NCBI GenBank assembly: GCA_003216235.1
Contig: QCJE01000002.1
Span: forward strand, 1 to 64,000
Origin: Pelagibacteraceae bacterium AG-404-P07
GTDB lineage: Bacteria; Pseudomonadota; Alphaproteobacteria; Pelagibacterales; Pelagibacteraceae
Direction of reading: 5' to 3'
DNA: 64,000 nucleotides
In this document: piece by piece, positions 1 through 6,514 of the stretch
How the letters are laid out: every line of letters starts with the position of its first letter
Numbering within the stretch: position 1 is the stretch's first letter
Notes under the pieces: model-generated
What the model saw: the letters and a program-made list of their open reading frames with translations, nothing else
The model's database searches: none
What the model was told of the DNA's origin: nothing
Program-made: the position numbers and the translations under genes

Positions 1-23
1 ATCAAACTAAGCCCAGTGAAGAA

Positions 24-37
24 ACCTAATATTAGGT
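24..37. repeat. 14-base perfect palindrome at window edge
   Basis: Seven bases (ACCTAAT) are followed directly by their reverse complement. It lies just 3' of the minus-strand VOC gene. With no loop and no T-run it looks more like a protein-binding site or part of a neighbouring regulatory region than a terminator. The gene on the other side lies outside the window, so its role cannot be judged. Confidence 0.3.
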
Positions 38-56
38 ATTCCATTTAAGATTAAAA

Positions 57-467
57 TTATTCTGCGTTAGCAGTTAATGTCTTAATCTCTAAAATATTTT
101 CGTTAGGATCTTTTACAAAAAAAGTTTCTTGCTCATACTTGGTGCCTTTAAATCTTAAATAAGGCTCATCATAATATTTTGCACCTTTTTCTTTTAATCT
201 TTTTTTAAGAGTGTCAAAGTCTTTTCTAGATAAATGAACTCCAAAGTGAGGAACAGAAACATTTCCCATATCAACATCATGTCTTTCGTTATCTAGCTTA
301 TGTTCACTTGCGTGAAGAGTTAATTCATTTCCCCAAAAATCAACATCAGCCCATTCTTGAGCAGAGTTATCAAGTCTGCAGCCAAGAGTTTCGCTGTAAA
401 ATTTCTTTGCTATCTCTAAATCTCCACATGGTATAGCTAAGTGGAAACAATTTGTATTTTTGTACAT
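57..467 (-). CDS. VOC-family (glyoxalase/bleomycin-resistance-fold) protein
   Basis: A single vicinal-oxygen-chelate domain of 136 residues, of the kind that binds a divalent metal and handles small oxygenated or electrophilic substrates in the cytosol. The first beta strand carries a His (residue 9, 'FHLAIP'), a second His pair sits at residues 74 and 78 ('PHFGVH'), and the last strand ends with Glu127 ('ILEIK'). This matches the H/H/E metal-site pattern of the superfamily. The length fits one full VOC module with both beta-alpha-beta-beta-beta halves. It is transcribed divergently from cysE across about 83 bases. The substrate cannot be deduced; glyoxalase I, fosfomycin resistance and dioxygenase relatives all share this fold. 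Confidence 0.85.
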   Translation of the reverse strand: MYKNTNCFHLAIPCGDLEIAKKFYSETLGCRLDNSAQEWADVDFWGNELTLHASEHKLDNERHDVDMGNVSVPHFGVHLSRKDFDTLKKRLKEKGAKYYDEPYLRFKGTKYEQETFFVKDPNENILEIKTLTANAE

Positions 468-550
468 TTTAACCCTCTTTAAATTAAGTATTTGATTACT
501 ATATAAAGTATATACTTTTTTTTATCAACTGTTAGAAAAACCCAAAAAAT

Positions 551-1120
551 ATGAATGATTTTTTACAATCTATAATTGACCGAGATCCTGCGGCAAAATC
601 TAAGTTAAGTTTAATCTTAACTTACCCAGGTGTTAAGGCTATTTTATTTTATAAAATTGCAAATTTTTTTGCTGTTGCTAAATTTGATTTAGTTGCAAGA
701 ATTATTTCTCAATTCGCGAGATTTTTAACAGGAATAGAAATACATCCAAAAGCAAAAATTGGAAAAAATTTATTAATTGATCATGGTATGGGAGTAGTAA
801 TTGGAGAAACTTCAGAGATTGGTGACAATGTTACTATCTACCACAATGTTACTTTAGGTGGAATCGCACCAAGTATTAATTCAAATGACCAAAGAGATAT
901 GAAAAGACATCCAACTTTAGAGGACAATGTTGTTGTTGGGTCTGGTGCACAAATATTAGGTCCTATAACAATAGGTAAAAATTCATTAATTGGATCTAAT
1001 TCAGTAGTAACTAAAAATGTTCCTGAAAAATCTGTTATGGCAGGCATTCCTGCTAAAAAAGTTGGTGATGCTACAAAAGGATTTAAACCTTATGCTGTTA
1101 CTGATGAAGAAAAAGAATAA
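551..1120 (+). CDS. cysE: Serine O-acetyltransferase
   Basis: Transfers acetyl from acetyl-CoA to L-serine to give O-acetylserine, the substrate of the next gene. The 189-residue protein has a helical N-terminus (about 1-60). A left-handed beta-helix of hexapeptide repeats then runs from residue 62 ('[10 protein letters not shown]') to about 155. The two family His residues stand in '[11 protein letters not shown]' (H78) and 'IYHNVTLGG' (H98). It is the short CysE form, lacking the longer N-terminal helical domain of enterobacterial CysE. The stop codon overlaps the cysK start by one base, so the two are almost certainly one translationally coupled operon. Confidence 0.93.
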   Translation: MNDFLQSIIDRDPAAKSKLSLILTYPGVKAILFYKIANFFAVAKFDLVARIISQFARFLTGIEIHPKAKIGKNLLIDHGMGVVIGETSEIGDNVTIYHNVTLGGIAPSINSNDQRDMKRHPTLEDNVVVGSGAQILGPITIGKNSLIGSNSVVTKNVPEKSVMAGIPAKKVGDATKGFKPYAVTDEEKE

Positions 1121-2121
1121 TGACAAGCATTAGAAATAATTTTATCGACTCAATTGGTAATACCCCTCTTATAAAGTTAAAAGCAGCTTCTGAAATAACT
1201 GGATGTAATATTTATGGAAAAGCTGAATTCTTAAATCCAGGTGGTTCAGTTAAAGATAGAGCTGCATTAGCACTAATCAAAGATGCTCAAGATAAAAAGT
1301 TAATCTCAAAAGGCGGTATTGTTGTTGAAGGTACAGCTGGTAACACTGGTATTGGTTTAGGTCTATTAGGTAATTCACTTGGTTACAAAACAATTATTGT
1401 AATGAATGATAATCAAACTCAAGAAAAAAAAGATACATTAAAAAACTTAGGTGCAGAATTAAAGTTGGTTCCAGCAAAACCTTATAAAGATGATGGGAAT
1501 TATGTAAAGGTTGCTGCAAGGCTGGCTGATGAATTACGACCCTCTAACAACAATGGAGTTGTCTGGGCTAATCAATTTGATAACACCGCTAATGCAAAAG
1601 GTCATTATGAAGGAACTGGAAAAGAAATTTGGGATCAAACTAAAGGTAAAGTTGATGGTTTTGTTTGTTCATCAGGAACAGGCGGAACTATTTCGGGAGT
1701 TAGTAATGCTCTTAAAGAAAAGAATAAAAATATAAAGATCTATTTATCCGATCCAAAAGGTTCTGCTCTTTATAATTATATTAAAAATGGCAAATTGAAA
1801 TCTGAGGGAAATTCAATTACTGAAGGAATTGGCTCTAGTAGAATTACTAAAAATTTTGAAAATGCTAAAATTGATGGCGCTTTCTCAATTGATGATCATG
1901 AGGCTCTCCCTATTCTTTATGATTTAATTCAAAATGAAGGTTTAAGCTTAGGAACAAGCTGTGGAATTAATATTGCAGGAGCAATTAGACTTGGAAAAGA
2001 GTTAGGTCCAGGAAAAACTATTGTCACTATTCTTTGCGACAAGTCAGATAAATACAACTCTAAGATGTTTAACAAATCATTTTTACAAGAAAAAAAACTA
2101 CCTATCCCTAGTTGGCTATAA
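1120..2121 (+). CDS. cysK: Cysteine synthase (O-acetylserine sulfhydrylase)
   Basis: PLP enzyme (fold type II) making cysteine from O-acetylserine and sulfide. The PLP lysine is K45 in 'NPGGSVKDRAAL'. The substrate loop 'GTAGNTGIG' lies at about 71-79 and the phosphate-binding 'SSGTGGTISGV' near 184. At 333 residues it is close to CysK length. The C-terminus ends in 'IPSWL' rather than the usual short tail, so CysK/CysM subtype is not certain. Its start overlaps the cysE stop, and a hairpin with a T-run lies 17 bases after its stop. SAR11 bacteria are known to need reduced sulfur, so the sulfide probably comes from organic sulfur rather than sulfate. Confidence 0.93.
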   Translation: MTSIRNNFIDSIGNTPLIKLKAASEITGCNIYGKAEFLNPGGSVKDRAALALIKDAQDKKLISKGGIVVEGTAGNTGIGLGLLGNSLGYKTIIVMNDNQTQEKKDTLKNLGAELKLVPAKPYKDDGNYVKVAARLADELRPSNNNGVVWANQFDNTANAKGHYEGTGKEIWDQTKGKVDGFVCSSGTGGTISGVSNALKEKNKNIKIYLSDPKGSALYNYIKNGKLKSEGNSITEGIGSSRITKNFENAKIDGAFSIDDHEALPILYDLIQNEGLSLGTSCGINIAGAIRLGKELGPGKTIVTILCDKSDKYNSKMFNKSFLQEKKLPIPSWL

Positions 2122-2138
2122 TATCGCATAGCTGCTAT

Positions 2139-2160
2139 GTAACAAAATTGTTACTTTTTT
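2139..2160 (+). terminator. Rho-independent terminator after cysE-cysK
   Basis: A 7-bp stem (GTAACAA / TTGTTAC, two-base loop) is followed immediately by six T residues. A smaller 5-bp stem (CATAG / CTATG) lies just before it at 2127-2139 and shares a base. The position, 17 bases after the cysK stop and before an unrelated gene set, fits a transcription terminator, although the stem is AT-rich and weak. Confidence 0.6.
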
Positions 2161-2190
2161 ATTTTATAATTAATTAATTTAAAATTAAAT

Positions 2191-2232
2191 AAAGATTAGC
2201 GGAGATCTTTATTAACCAGATATGGAGATCTT
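2191..2232 (+). promoter_or_regulatory. Leader with repeated GGAGATCTT and mutually exclusive stems
   Basis: GGAGATCTT occurs at 2201-2209 and again at 2224-2232, the second copy supplying the ribosome-binding GGAG for the ATG at 2233. The first copy can pair its ATCTTT (2205-2210) with AAAGAT (2191-2196). Each copy also contains the self-complementary AGATCT (2203-2208 and 2226-2231), which could pair with the other and occlude the start region. These pairings exclude each other, as in a small cis-acting switch. This is seen only by eye; no conserved family is recognised. Confidence 0.3.
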
Positions 2233-2622
2233 ATGCTAAAAAATATTTTAAAAATCTTTGCCACCTACTGTTTTACAATTTTAATTTCTACCTCATCAAT
2301 TGCTGGTATGAGTGACAACGACAAGTCTAAAGCTTGGGATTGCACTGGTATTTATATGGCTAACTACTTTCTTCCCTCTGGTGAAACATTTGAATACGCC
2401 ATGAAAGAAAAATCAATATCAACTGTCAAGGTCCTTAAAACATATGCTCTTGAAATAGGCATTCCTGAAAAAGAATGGGATGAGGGAGTTAATAAAGCAG
2501 TAGATAAACATTACGGCTCTAAATATGATAAAGCTAAAACCGATAAATGTCATACATTTGTAGAAGCTTTGGTTCCAAATGGAGCTGAAAGAGTCAAAAA
2601 AGTAATTCAAACTTTATATTAA
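2233..2622 (+). CDS. Small secreted protein with a conserved Cys pair (paralogue A)
   Basis: Not a family I recognise. The 129-residue product has an N-terminal signal peptide (residues 1-24, hydrophobic core 'TYCFTILISTSSIAG'). The mature part is mostly helical, with one Cys near the start ('DCTGIYMAN', C37) and one near the end ('DKCHTF', C106), likely a periplasmic disulfide. The next gene encodes a clear paralogue with the same 'CTGIY.AN' start and the same Cys spacing. Start chosen for the GGAG five bases upstream. It opens a plus-strand run of small genes to 5650. The function is unknown. Confidence 0.75.
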   Translation: MLKNILKIFATYCFTILISTSSIAGMSDNDKSKAWDCTGIYMANYFLPSGETFEYAMKEKSISTVKVLKTYALEIGIPEKEWDEGVNKAVDKHYGSKYDKAKTDKCHTFVEALVPNGAERVKKVIQTLY

Positions 2623-2624
2623 TT

Positions 2625-3005
2625 ATGAAAAAAATAATTTTAACTTTATTGTTTGTATTCTTTACATTTTCTGCATTAGCAGATGGTCATTTAAGCAAAG
2701 CAGATAAAGAGAAAACAATAGAATGTACCGGAATTTATTATGCTAATAGCATGATACCCCAAGGAGAGCTTGAATTAGACAAGATTGTTCACTCTTTCGC
2801 AGCTAAAAAGTTTTTAAATTCTTATTTGATAAAGGAAGGTGTTAAGGAAGAAAAACTTAACGAAGAATTATTAAAAGTTGTCGATATTCGTTACGGTAAA
2901 CCATATGAAGAAAAAACAACAAAAAAATGTGATGAATTTATCTTTAAATTAATTTCTGGATCTAAAGATGAAATTAAGAAAATAGCAGAATCAGGAATAT
3001 ATTAA
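2625..3005 (+). CDS. Small secreted protein with a conserved Cys pair (paralogue B)
   Basis: A tandem relative of the preceding gene, two bases after its stop. The signal peptide spans residues 1-19 ('MKKIILTLLFVFFTFSALA'). The mature protein again has 'ECTGIYYAN' (C34) and a late Cys ('KKCDEF', C102). The Cys-Cys spacing is 68 residues, against 69 in paralogue A. The middle part is lysine/glutamate-rich and predicted helical. Tandem duplication followed by divergence is the simplest reading. A pair of differing secreted subunits in one periplasmic complex is possible. No function can be assigned. Confidence 0.75.
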   Translation: MKKIILTLLFVFFTFSALADGHLSKADKEKTIECTGIYYANSMIPQGELELDKIVHSFAAKKFLNSYLIKEGVKEEKLNEELLKVVDIRYGKPYEEKTTKKCDEFIFKLISGSKDEIKKIAESGIY

Positions 3006-3022
3006 TAAACAAGGAGAAAAAA

Positions 3023-3307
3023 ATGGAAAAAGAAATGTTGGTGGTGGCTAAATTAAAAGAAGGTATGTTTGAAAAATTTATGGGATTTATGCAATCACCA
3101 GAGGGCTTAGCAGAAAGAGCTAAAGTTGCAGTAGTAGAAAAAACTATTGGAACGGTAACCCCAGATAAAAGCACTGTAATGTTCAAGATATTTTGTACTG
3201 ATGAACCTGCATTACACAAATTTATTGAAGGAACTGAAGTATCAAAACCTATCATGGATGCTGTTTTAGATAGCTATTCAATCTATGATTTAACAAAAGT
3301 AAAATAG
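3023..3307 (+). CDS. Small cytosolic protein, possible dimeric alpha/beta-barrel (DUF3764-like)
   Basis: 94 residues with no signal peptide. It alternates strand ('MLVVAKLKEG'), helix ('MFEKFMGFMQSPEGLAERAK') and strands ('STVMFKIFCTD'), then a final helix. This is the layout of small ferredoxin-like, ABM/DUF3764-type barrels that usually dimerise. A good ribosome-binding site (AAGGAG) lies just before the start. The call to DUF3764 rests on general resemblance and is weak. It sits between the secreted pair and another small protein of similar size, with seven bases to the next gene. Confidence 0.6.
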   Translation: MEKEMLVVAKLKEGMFEKFMGFMQSPEGLAERAKVAVVEKTIGTVTPDKSTVMFKIFCTDEPALHKFIEGTEVSKPIMDAVLDSYSIYDLTKVK

Positions 3308-3314
3308 GAAAAAA

Positions 3315-3623
3315 ATGAAAGTAATTTACACAAGAACAATGAGAGTAAAAGACGACGGCTTAGGAAAAGCAATGGAAATTGGGAAAGGTTTGGCTGCAGT
3401 TAGAAAAAAACATTATCCTAACCATGATGTCTATTTTTCTTTTCAAATGGGTGGAGACCCAAGAACAATAAGAGAAACTTTAATTGGAACTATGTTTGAA
3501 GGTGATAATGATGCTGACGCTAACATGTCTGCAGATCCTGAATATATAAAACTTTTAGAGCAATTAAAAGAAGTTGCAATAGAAGGGACTATTGAAGACG
3601 AGATTAGACCAATATTCAGTTAA
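3315..3623 (+). CDS. Small conserved-looking protein of unknown function
   Basis: 102 residues, soluble, starting with a strand ('MKVIYTRTMRV'), then a helix ('GLGKAMEIGKGLAAVRKKH'), strands ('DVYFSFQMGG', 'ETLIGTMFEG') and a terminal helix. The pattern suggests a second small ferredoxin-like/ABM barrel that could pair with the preceding 94-residue protein. No catalytic motif is obvious. It lies seven bases downstream of its neighbour and twelve upstream of a membrane-protein gene, so it is surely co-transcribed. Its function is unknown. Confidence 0.6.
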   Translation: MKVIYTRTMRVKDDGLGKAMEIGKGLAAVRKKHYPNHDVYFSFQMGGDPRTIRETLIGTMFEGDNDADANMSADPEYIKLLEQLKEVAIEGTIEDEIRPIFS

Positions 3624-3635
3624 GGAATTTAAAAT

Positions 3636-4052
3636 ATGATAGAAAAATTTAATGGAATAATTTACTTAGCTGTATTTCTAATTCACTTTATTGGCTTTGC
3701 TTACTATGGATTTAGATGTGTGTTTCAAACACAATCTTTTTTAAATCAATATGGAATGCATGATACAGGTGCTGGGATTGTTAGATTTTTTGGATCTATA
3801 TTTATTGGATCAACTGTAATGGCAATTTATGTAGGTTTCATCAGACCAAATGGTTTAGAGGCTACTTGGGCTTTCTTTAATCTAATATTCTTGCAAAATT
3901 TGTCAGCATTTATAGTTGGTTTTTATAGTACAAAAATAAACAAACTTGGACATACAGATAAAACTTCGGATGAAGCGATTTATGCCCCTTTATTTTTAAC
4001 TATTTTAAGTGCTGTACTTTGTTACGGTTTAGCTGATAAAATATACGTTTAA
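3636..4052 (+). CDS. Four-helix inner-membrane protein of unknown function
   Basis: 138 residues with four hydrophobic stretches. They lie at about 6-28 ('IIYLAVFLIHFIGFAYYGF'), 52-70 ('FFGSIFIGSTVMAIYVGF'), 78-98 and 118-136. One His (H17) and a Cys sit in the first helix region. No transport motif is recognised. The gene continues the run of small genes and precedes a cupin with 15 bases between them; an AGGAGG motif sits before that cupin. I cannot name a family with confidence. Confidence 0.6.
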   Translation: MIEKFNGIIYLAVFLIHFIGFAYYGFRCVFQTQSFLNQYGMHDTGAGIVRFFGSIFIGSTVMAIYVGFIRPNGLEATWAFFNLIFLQNLSAFIVGFYSTKINKLGHTDKTSDEAIYAPLFLTILSAVLCYGLADKIYV

Positions 4053-4067
4053 ATAAAAGGAGGGGTT

Positions 4068-4418
4068 ATGGCAGGAGTAGAAGTAAAATCTTTCGAAAAA
4101 GCAGACGAGGTTAATGATAATTTTAATAACGCAAAAATAGAAGCTGTAAAAGTTGGAAACCAGAGGGTAATGAAACTTACATTGCAACCTGGATGGAAAT
4201 GGTCAAAAGATATTAAACCAACAGTTGGGGGTGATAGCTGTCAAGCAACACATCTTGGTGTAATTGTTTCAGGAGCTGTTTGTGCAAAACATAATGACGG
4301 AACAGAAATAACTTATAAATCTGGAGACGCATATGCTATTCAGCCAGGACACGATGGATGGGTAGTGGGAAATGAACCAGCTATTGTTTATGAGTTTCAC
4401 GGAATGTGGGGTGAATAA
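4068..4418 (+). CDS. Cupin-fold protein
   Basis: 116 residues forming one small beta-barrel. The motif 'THLGVIVSGAV' (H62) is followed by 'YKSGDAYAIQPGHDGWVVG' (H95), which correspond to the two cupin motifs with a conserved glycine-proline turn. Such proteins bind a metal or small molecule and act as isomerases, dioxygenases or sensors. The second-motif His is present, but the first motif lacks the full HxH, so metal binding is uncertain. A strong AGGAGG ribosome-binding site precedes it. Its stop overlaps the next start by one base, linking it to the NTF2-like protein. Confidence 0.75.
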   Translation: MAGVEVKSFEKADEVNDNFNNAKIEAVKVGNQRVMKLTLQPGWKWSKDIKPTVGGDSCQATHLGVIVSGAVCAKHNDGTEITYKSGDAYAIQPGHDGWVVGNEPAIVYEFHGMWGE

Positions 4419-4738
4419 TGTCGATATTAAAAAGATACACTGATGCAATAGATAAGAAAGACGAAGCAACTATGAATGAGCTTTTGCATGATGATTTTAA
4501 GTTCACAATGCATAAATCAGGAAATTCTCTTGGAAAAGCTGATGTAATTAAATGGGCAATGAGTGGTGATATAAACCAAGATAAAGCTCGCATCGTGTAT
4601 GAAAATGATGAAGTTGGTGTACATCATTCAATCGTAACTTTTAATGATGGAAATGTGGAAGCTGTAATGGCAGTTTATAGATATAAAGATGGAAAGATTA
4701 CTAGTTTAGAAACTGGTGCTACTCCAATGTCTAAATAA
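4418..4738 (+). CDS. NTF2/SnoaL-like small protein
   Basis: 106 residues with the typical opening helix of the NTF2-like fold ('YTDAIDKKDEATMNELLHDDFKF'). Strands forming a cone-shaped pocket follow ('EVGVHHSIVTFNDGNVEAVMAVYRYKDGKI'). Family members include ketosteroid-isomerase-like enzymes, hydrolases and pure binding proteins. The pocket has His and Asp residues that could be catalytic, but the reaction cannot be read from sequence. It overlaps both neighbours by one base, so it is translated as part of the cupin-NTF2-DUF2798 trio. Confidence 0.75.
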   Translation: MSILKRYTDAIDKKDEATMNELLHDDFKFTMHKSGNSLGKADVIKWAMSGDINQDKARIVYENDEVGVHHSIVTFNDGNVEAVMAVYRYKDGKITSLETGATPMSK

Positions 4739-4959
4739 TGTTTTCAAAAAAATATTTTGATTTCATATTCATTTTAATTATGGGTTTTGGCATGAGTTTA
4801 CTAATGACTCTTATAATAACTTATATTAACACTGGAATGGATGACAAGTATATTAATAGATTTTTAAAAGCATGGTCAGTAAGTTTGCCTATAGCAATAA
4901 TAGCTGCACTTGTTCTTGGTCCACCAATCAAAAAATTTGTAGATAAAATTACTAAATAA
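4738..4959 (+). CDS. DUF2798-type two-helix membrane protein
   Basis: 73 residues with two membrane helices (about 8-28 and 47-63). The central segment 'FLKAWSVSLPIAIIAALVLGPPIKKFV' matches the DUF2798 signature (W..S...A...A..L.GP..K). These are small inner-membrane proteins of unknown role in proteobacteria. The start overlaps the NTF2-like stop by one base, and a transporter gene begins 15 bases after the end. Confidence 0.75.
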   Translation: MFSKKYFDFIFILIMGFGMSLLMTLIITYINTGMDDKYINRFLKAWSVSLPIAIIAALVLGPPIKKFVDKITK

Positions 4960-4974
4960 TAATAATCTTTAATT

Positions 4975-5310
4975 GTGAGTAACATTGTTGCATATATAGT
5001 CCTTATTCTTGCAGTTATTTTAGGTACTGCAGCGAATGGTTTTGCCAAAGGTGCAAATGGTTTTACATTATTAATGCCAAGTTTATTAACGGCAATAACA
5101 ATAGTTGGCTGTATGTTTACATTGTCTATAGTTATGAAAACTATTCCTGTTAGTATAACTTATGCTTCTTTTGCAGGTCTATGTATAATAGCTACAACAC
5201 TTGTTGGAATATATAAATTTAATCAAATACCAGATCTTTATACTATCATTGGTTTGGCTTTGATTATCTCAGGAGTATTGATAGTAAACCTACTTGGTAA
5301 AACAGGTTAA
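4975..5310 (+). CDS. Small multidrug resistance (SMR/EamA-like) transporter, first of a pair
   Basis: 111 residues, four membrane helices ('YIVLILAVILGTAANGFAKG', 'LLTAITIVGCMFTLSI', 'SITYASFAGLCIIATTLVGI', 'IIGLALIISGVLIVNLLG'). This is the size and layout of EmrE-type antiporters, which exchange cations or polar compounds for protons. The usual membrane Glu of helix 1 (E14 of EmrE) is replaced by an Ala/Asn stretch here. It may therefore be the non-catalytic half of a heterodimer or have other substrates. The start is GTG. The next gene, four bases on, is its paralogue. Confidence 0.8.
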   Translation: MSNIVAYIVLILAVILGTAANGFAKGANGFTLLMPSLLTAITIVGCMFTLSIVMKTIPVSITYASFAGLCIIATTLVGIYKFNQIPDLYTIIGLALIISGVLIVNLLGKTG

Positions 5311-5314
5311 ATTT

Positions 5315-5650
5315 ATGACAAATTTATCTGGATATATTTTTCTTCTTTTGGCTATCATTCTTGGAATAACTTCTAATGGTTTTTTAAAATCTACTAATGG
5401 ATTTACAAATCTGGGACCAACCATTTTTTGTGCAATTTCAATAGTAGCCTGCATTTTTTGTTTATCAAAAGCTATGAATATTATTCCCGTTGGTTTTACT
5501 TATGCAACATATGGAGGATTGACTATTACTGCGGTCACTTTATTTGGAGTCTTTAAATATAATCAAATACCAAATTTGTATGGAGTCATTGGAATAGCAT
5601 TAATCATTGTTGGTGTAATTTTGCTTAATACACTTGGAAAAACTACTTAG
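5315..5650 (+). CDS. Small multidrug resistance (SMR/EamA-like) transporter, second of a pair
   Basis: 111 residues from the ATG at 5315; an in-frame TTG at 5294 lies inside the preceding gene and is less likely. Four membrane helices align with the neighbour through the shared 'GFTN/GFTL', 'TYA....GL...A.TL.G..K.NQIP' and 'LL..LGKT' patterns, showing a tandem duplication. Paired SMR genes often form heterodimers with opposite membrane topology. Like its partner it lacks the canonical helix-1 Glu. Its last eight bases overlap the convergent IMPase gene. Confidence 0.8.
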   Translation: MTNLSGYIFLLLAIILGITSNGFLKSTNGFTNLGPTIFCAISIVACIFCLSKAMNIIPVGFTYATYGGLTITAVTLFGVFKYNQIPNLYGVIGIALIIVGVILLNTLGKTT

Positions 5651-6443
5651 AAACAGGTTTTAAAATTTTGAGCATTTTTTTGTGAAGATTTTTATTTGCT
5701 GAACAAATTATATTTCCAGCTTTTTTCGCATCAAAATTTTTCCAAGTTGTTACTATACCCCCAGCAGATTTAATAATAGGTATCAAAGCATGAATATCCC
5801 AAATTTTATTTCCACATTGTATAACAACATCAAGTTTACCCTCAGCAAAATGAGAGTAACTTAAAGCATCTGAGCAAGGAAATTGCATTCGTTTTAATAT
5901 TTGAGGAATTTTTTTTTGTTGATTTAAGGATAGACTTCCATGAAATGCTGCTGATAATTTCATGTTTGAAAAGATTGCTTTACGATTAACTTTTATTTTT
6001 CTTTTTTTTCCATTATCTGAAACATACGCTGAGTTTAAAGAAGTATTGAAATAATATTTTTTAAGTATTGGGAAATTAGCAAGACCTAAAATAGGATCTC
6101 CTTTGTAATTTAAAGAAATTAAATTACTCCATGTTGGGTTGCCAATAACAAATGATCGCGTTCCATCAATTGGATCAATTACCCAAGAATAGTCACTCTT
6201 TGATTTTTTAAAACCAAATTCTTCCCCTATCACTTGGTGAGTAGGAAATTTTTTATTAATTTCTTTCCTAATAAACTTTTCAAATGCTTTATCCGCACTA
6301 GTTACTGGATCATAACCTCTTCCTTTAAGTTTATTGGATGTTTTAAATGGTTTATTCAATTTAGAATAATAGAATTTAGTTAGTTTTTTAGCCAAACTCT
6401 CAATGAATTTAGAATAAGCTTTATAATCTGAAGATTTTAACAT
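5643..6443 (-). CDS. hisN: Inositol-monophosphatase-family phosphatase, probable histidinol-phosphatase
   Basis: Mg-dependent phosphatase of the IMPase/FBPase superfamily with all key motifs: 'DPVTSADKAFE', 'GEEFG', 'WVIDPIDGTRSFV' and 'WDIHALIPIIKSAGG'. The tempo of these motifs and the length (266 residues) best fit the HisN branch that dephosphorylates histidinol-phosphate. Inositol- or other sugar-phosphatase activity is not excluded. The start is taken as ATG at 6443 rather than the GTG two codons earlier. hisI lies elsewhere in the window (48999), so histidine genes are dispersed. It diverges from the oxygenase gene at 6515. Confidence 0.82.
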   Translation of the reverse strand: MLKSSDYKAYSKFIESLAKKLTKFYYSKLNKPFKTSNKLKGRGYDPVTSADKAFEKFIRKEINKKFPTHQVIGEEFGFKKSKSDYSWVIDPIDGTRSFVIGNPTWSNLISLNYKGDPILGLANFPILKKYYFNTSLNSAYVSDNGKKRKIKVNRKAIFSNMKLSAAFHGSLSLNQQKKIPQILKRMQFPCSDALSYSHFAEGKLDVVIQCGNKIWDIHALIPIIKSAGGIVTTWKNFDAKKAGNIICSANKNLHKKMLKILKPVSK

Positions 6444-6514
6444 TAGCACAAGGACTATTACTATTTTATTCCTGTTGATTAAAGCTAAATTTTAAATAAT
6501 GATTTAAATAAATT

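Noticed and set aside
5294-5314. TTG start for the second SMR transporter
   Set aside because: It lies within the first transporter's coding end; the ATG at 5315 gives the same 111-residue length as its paralogue.
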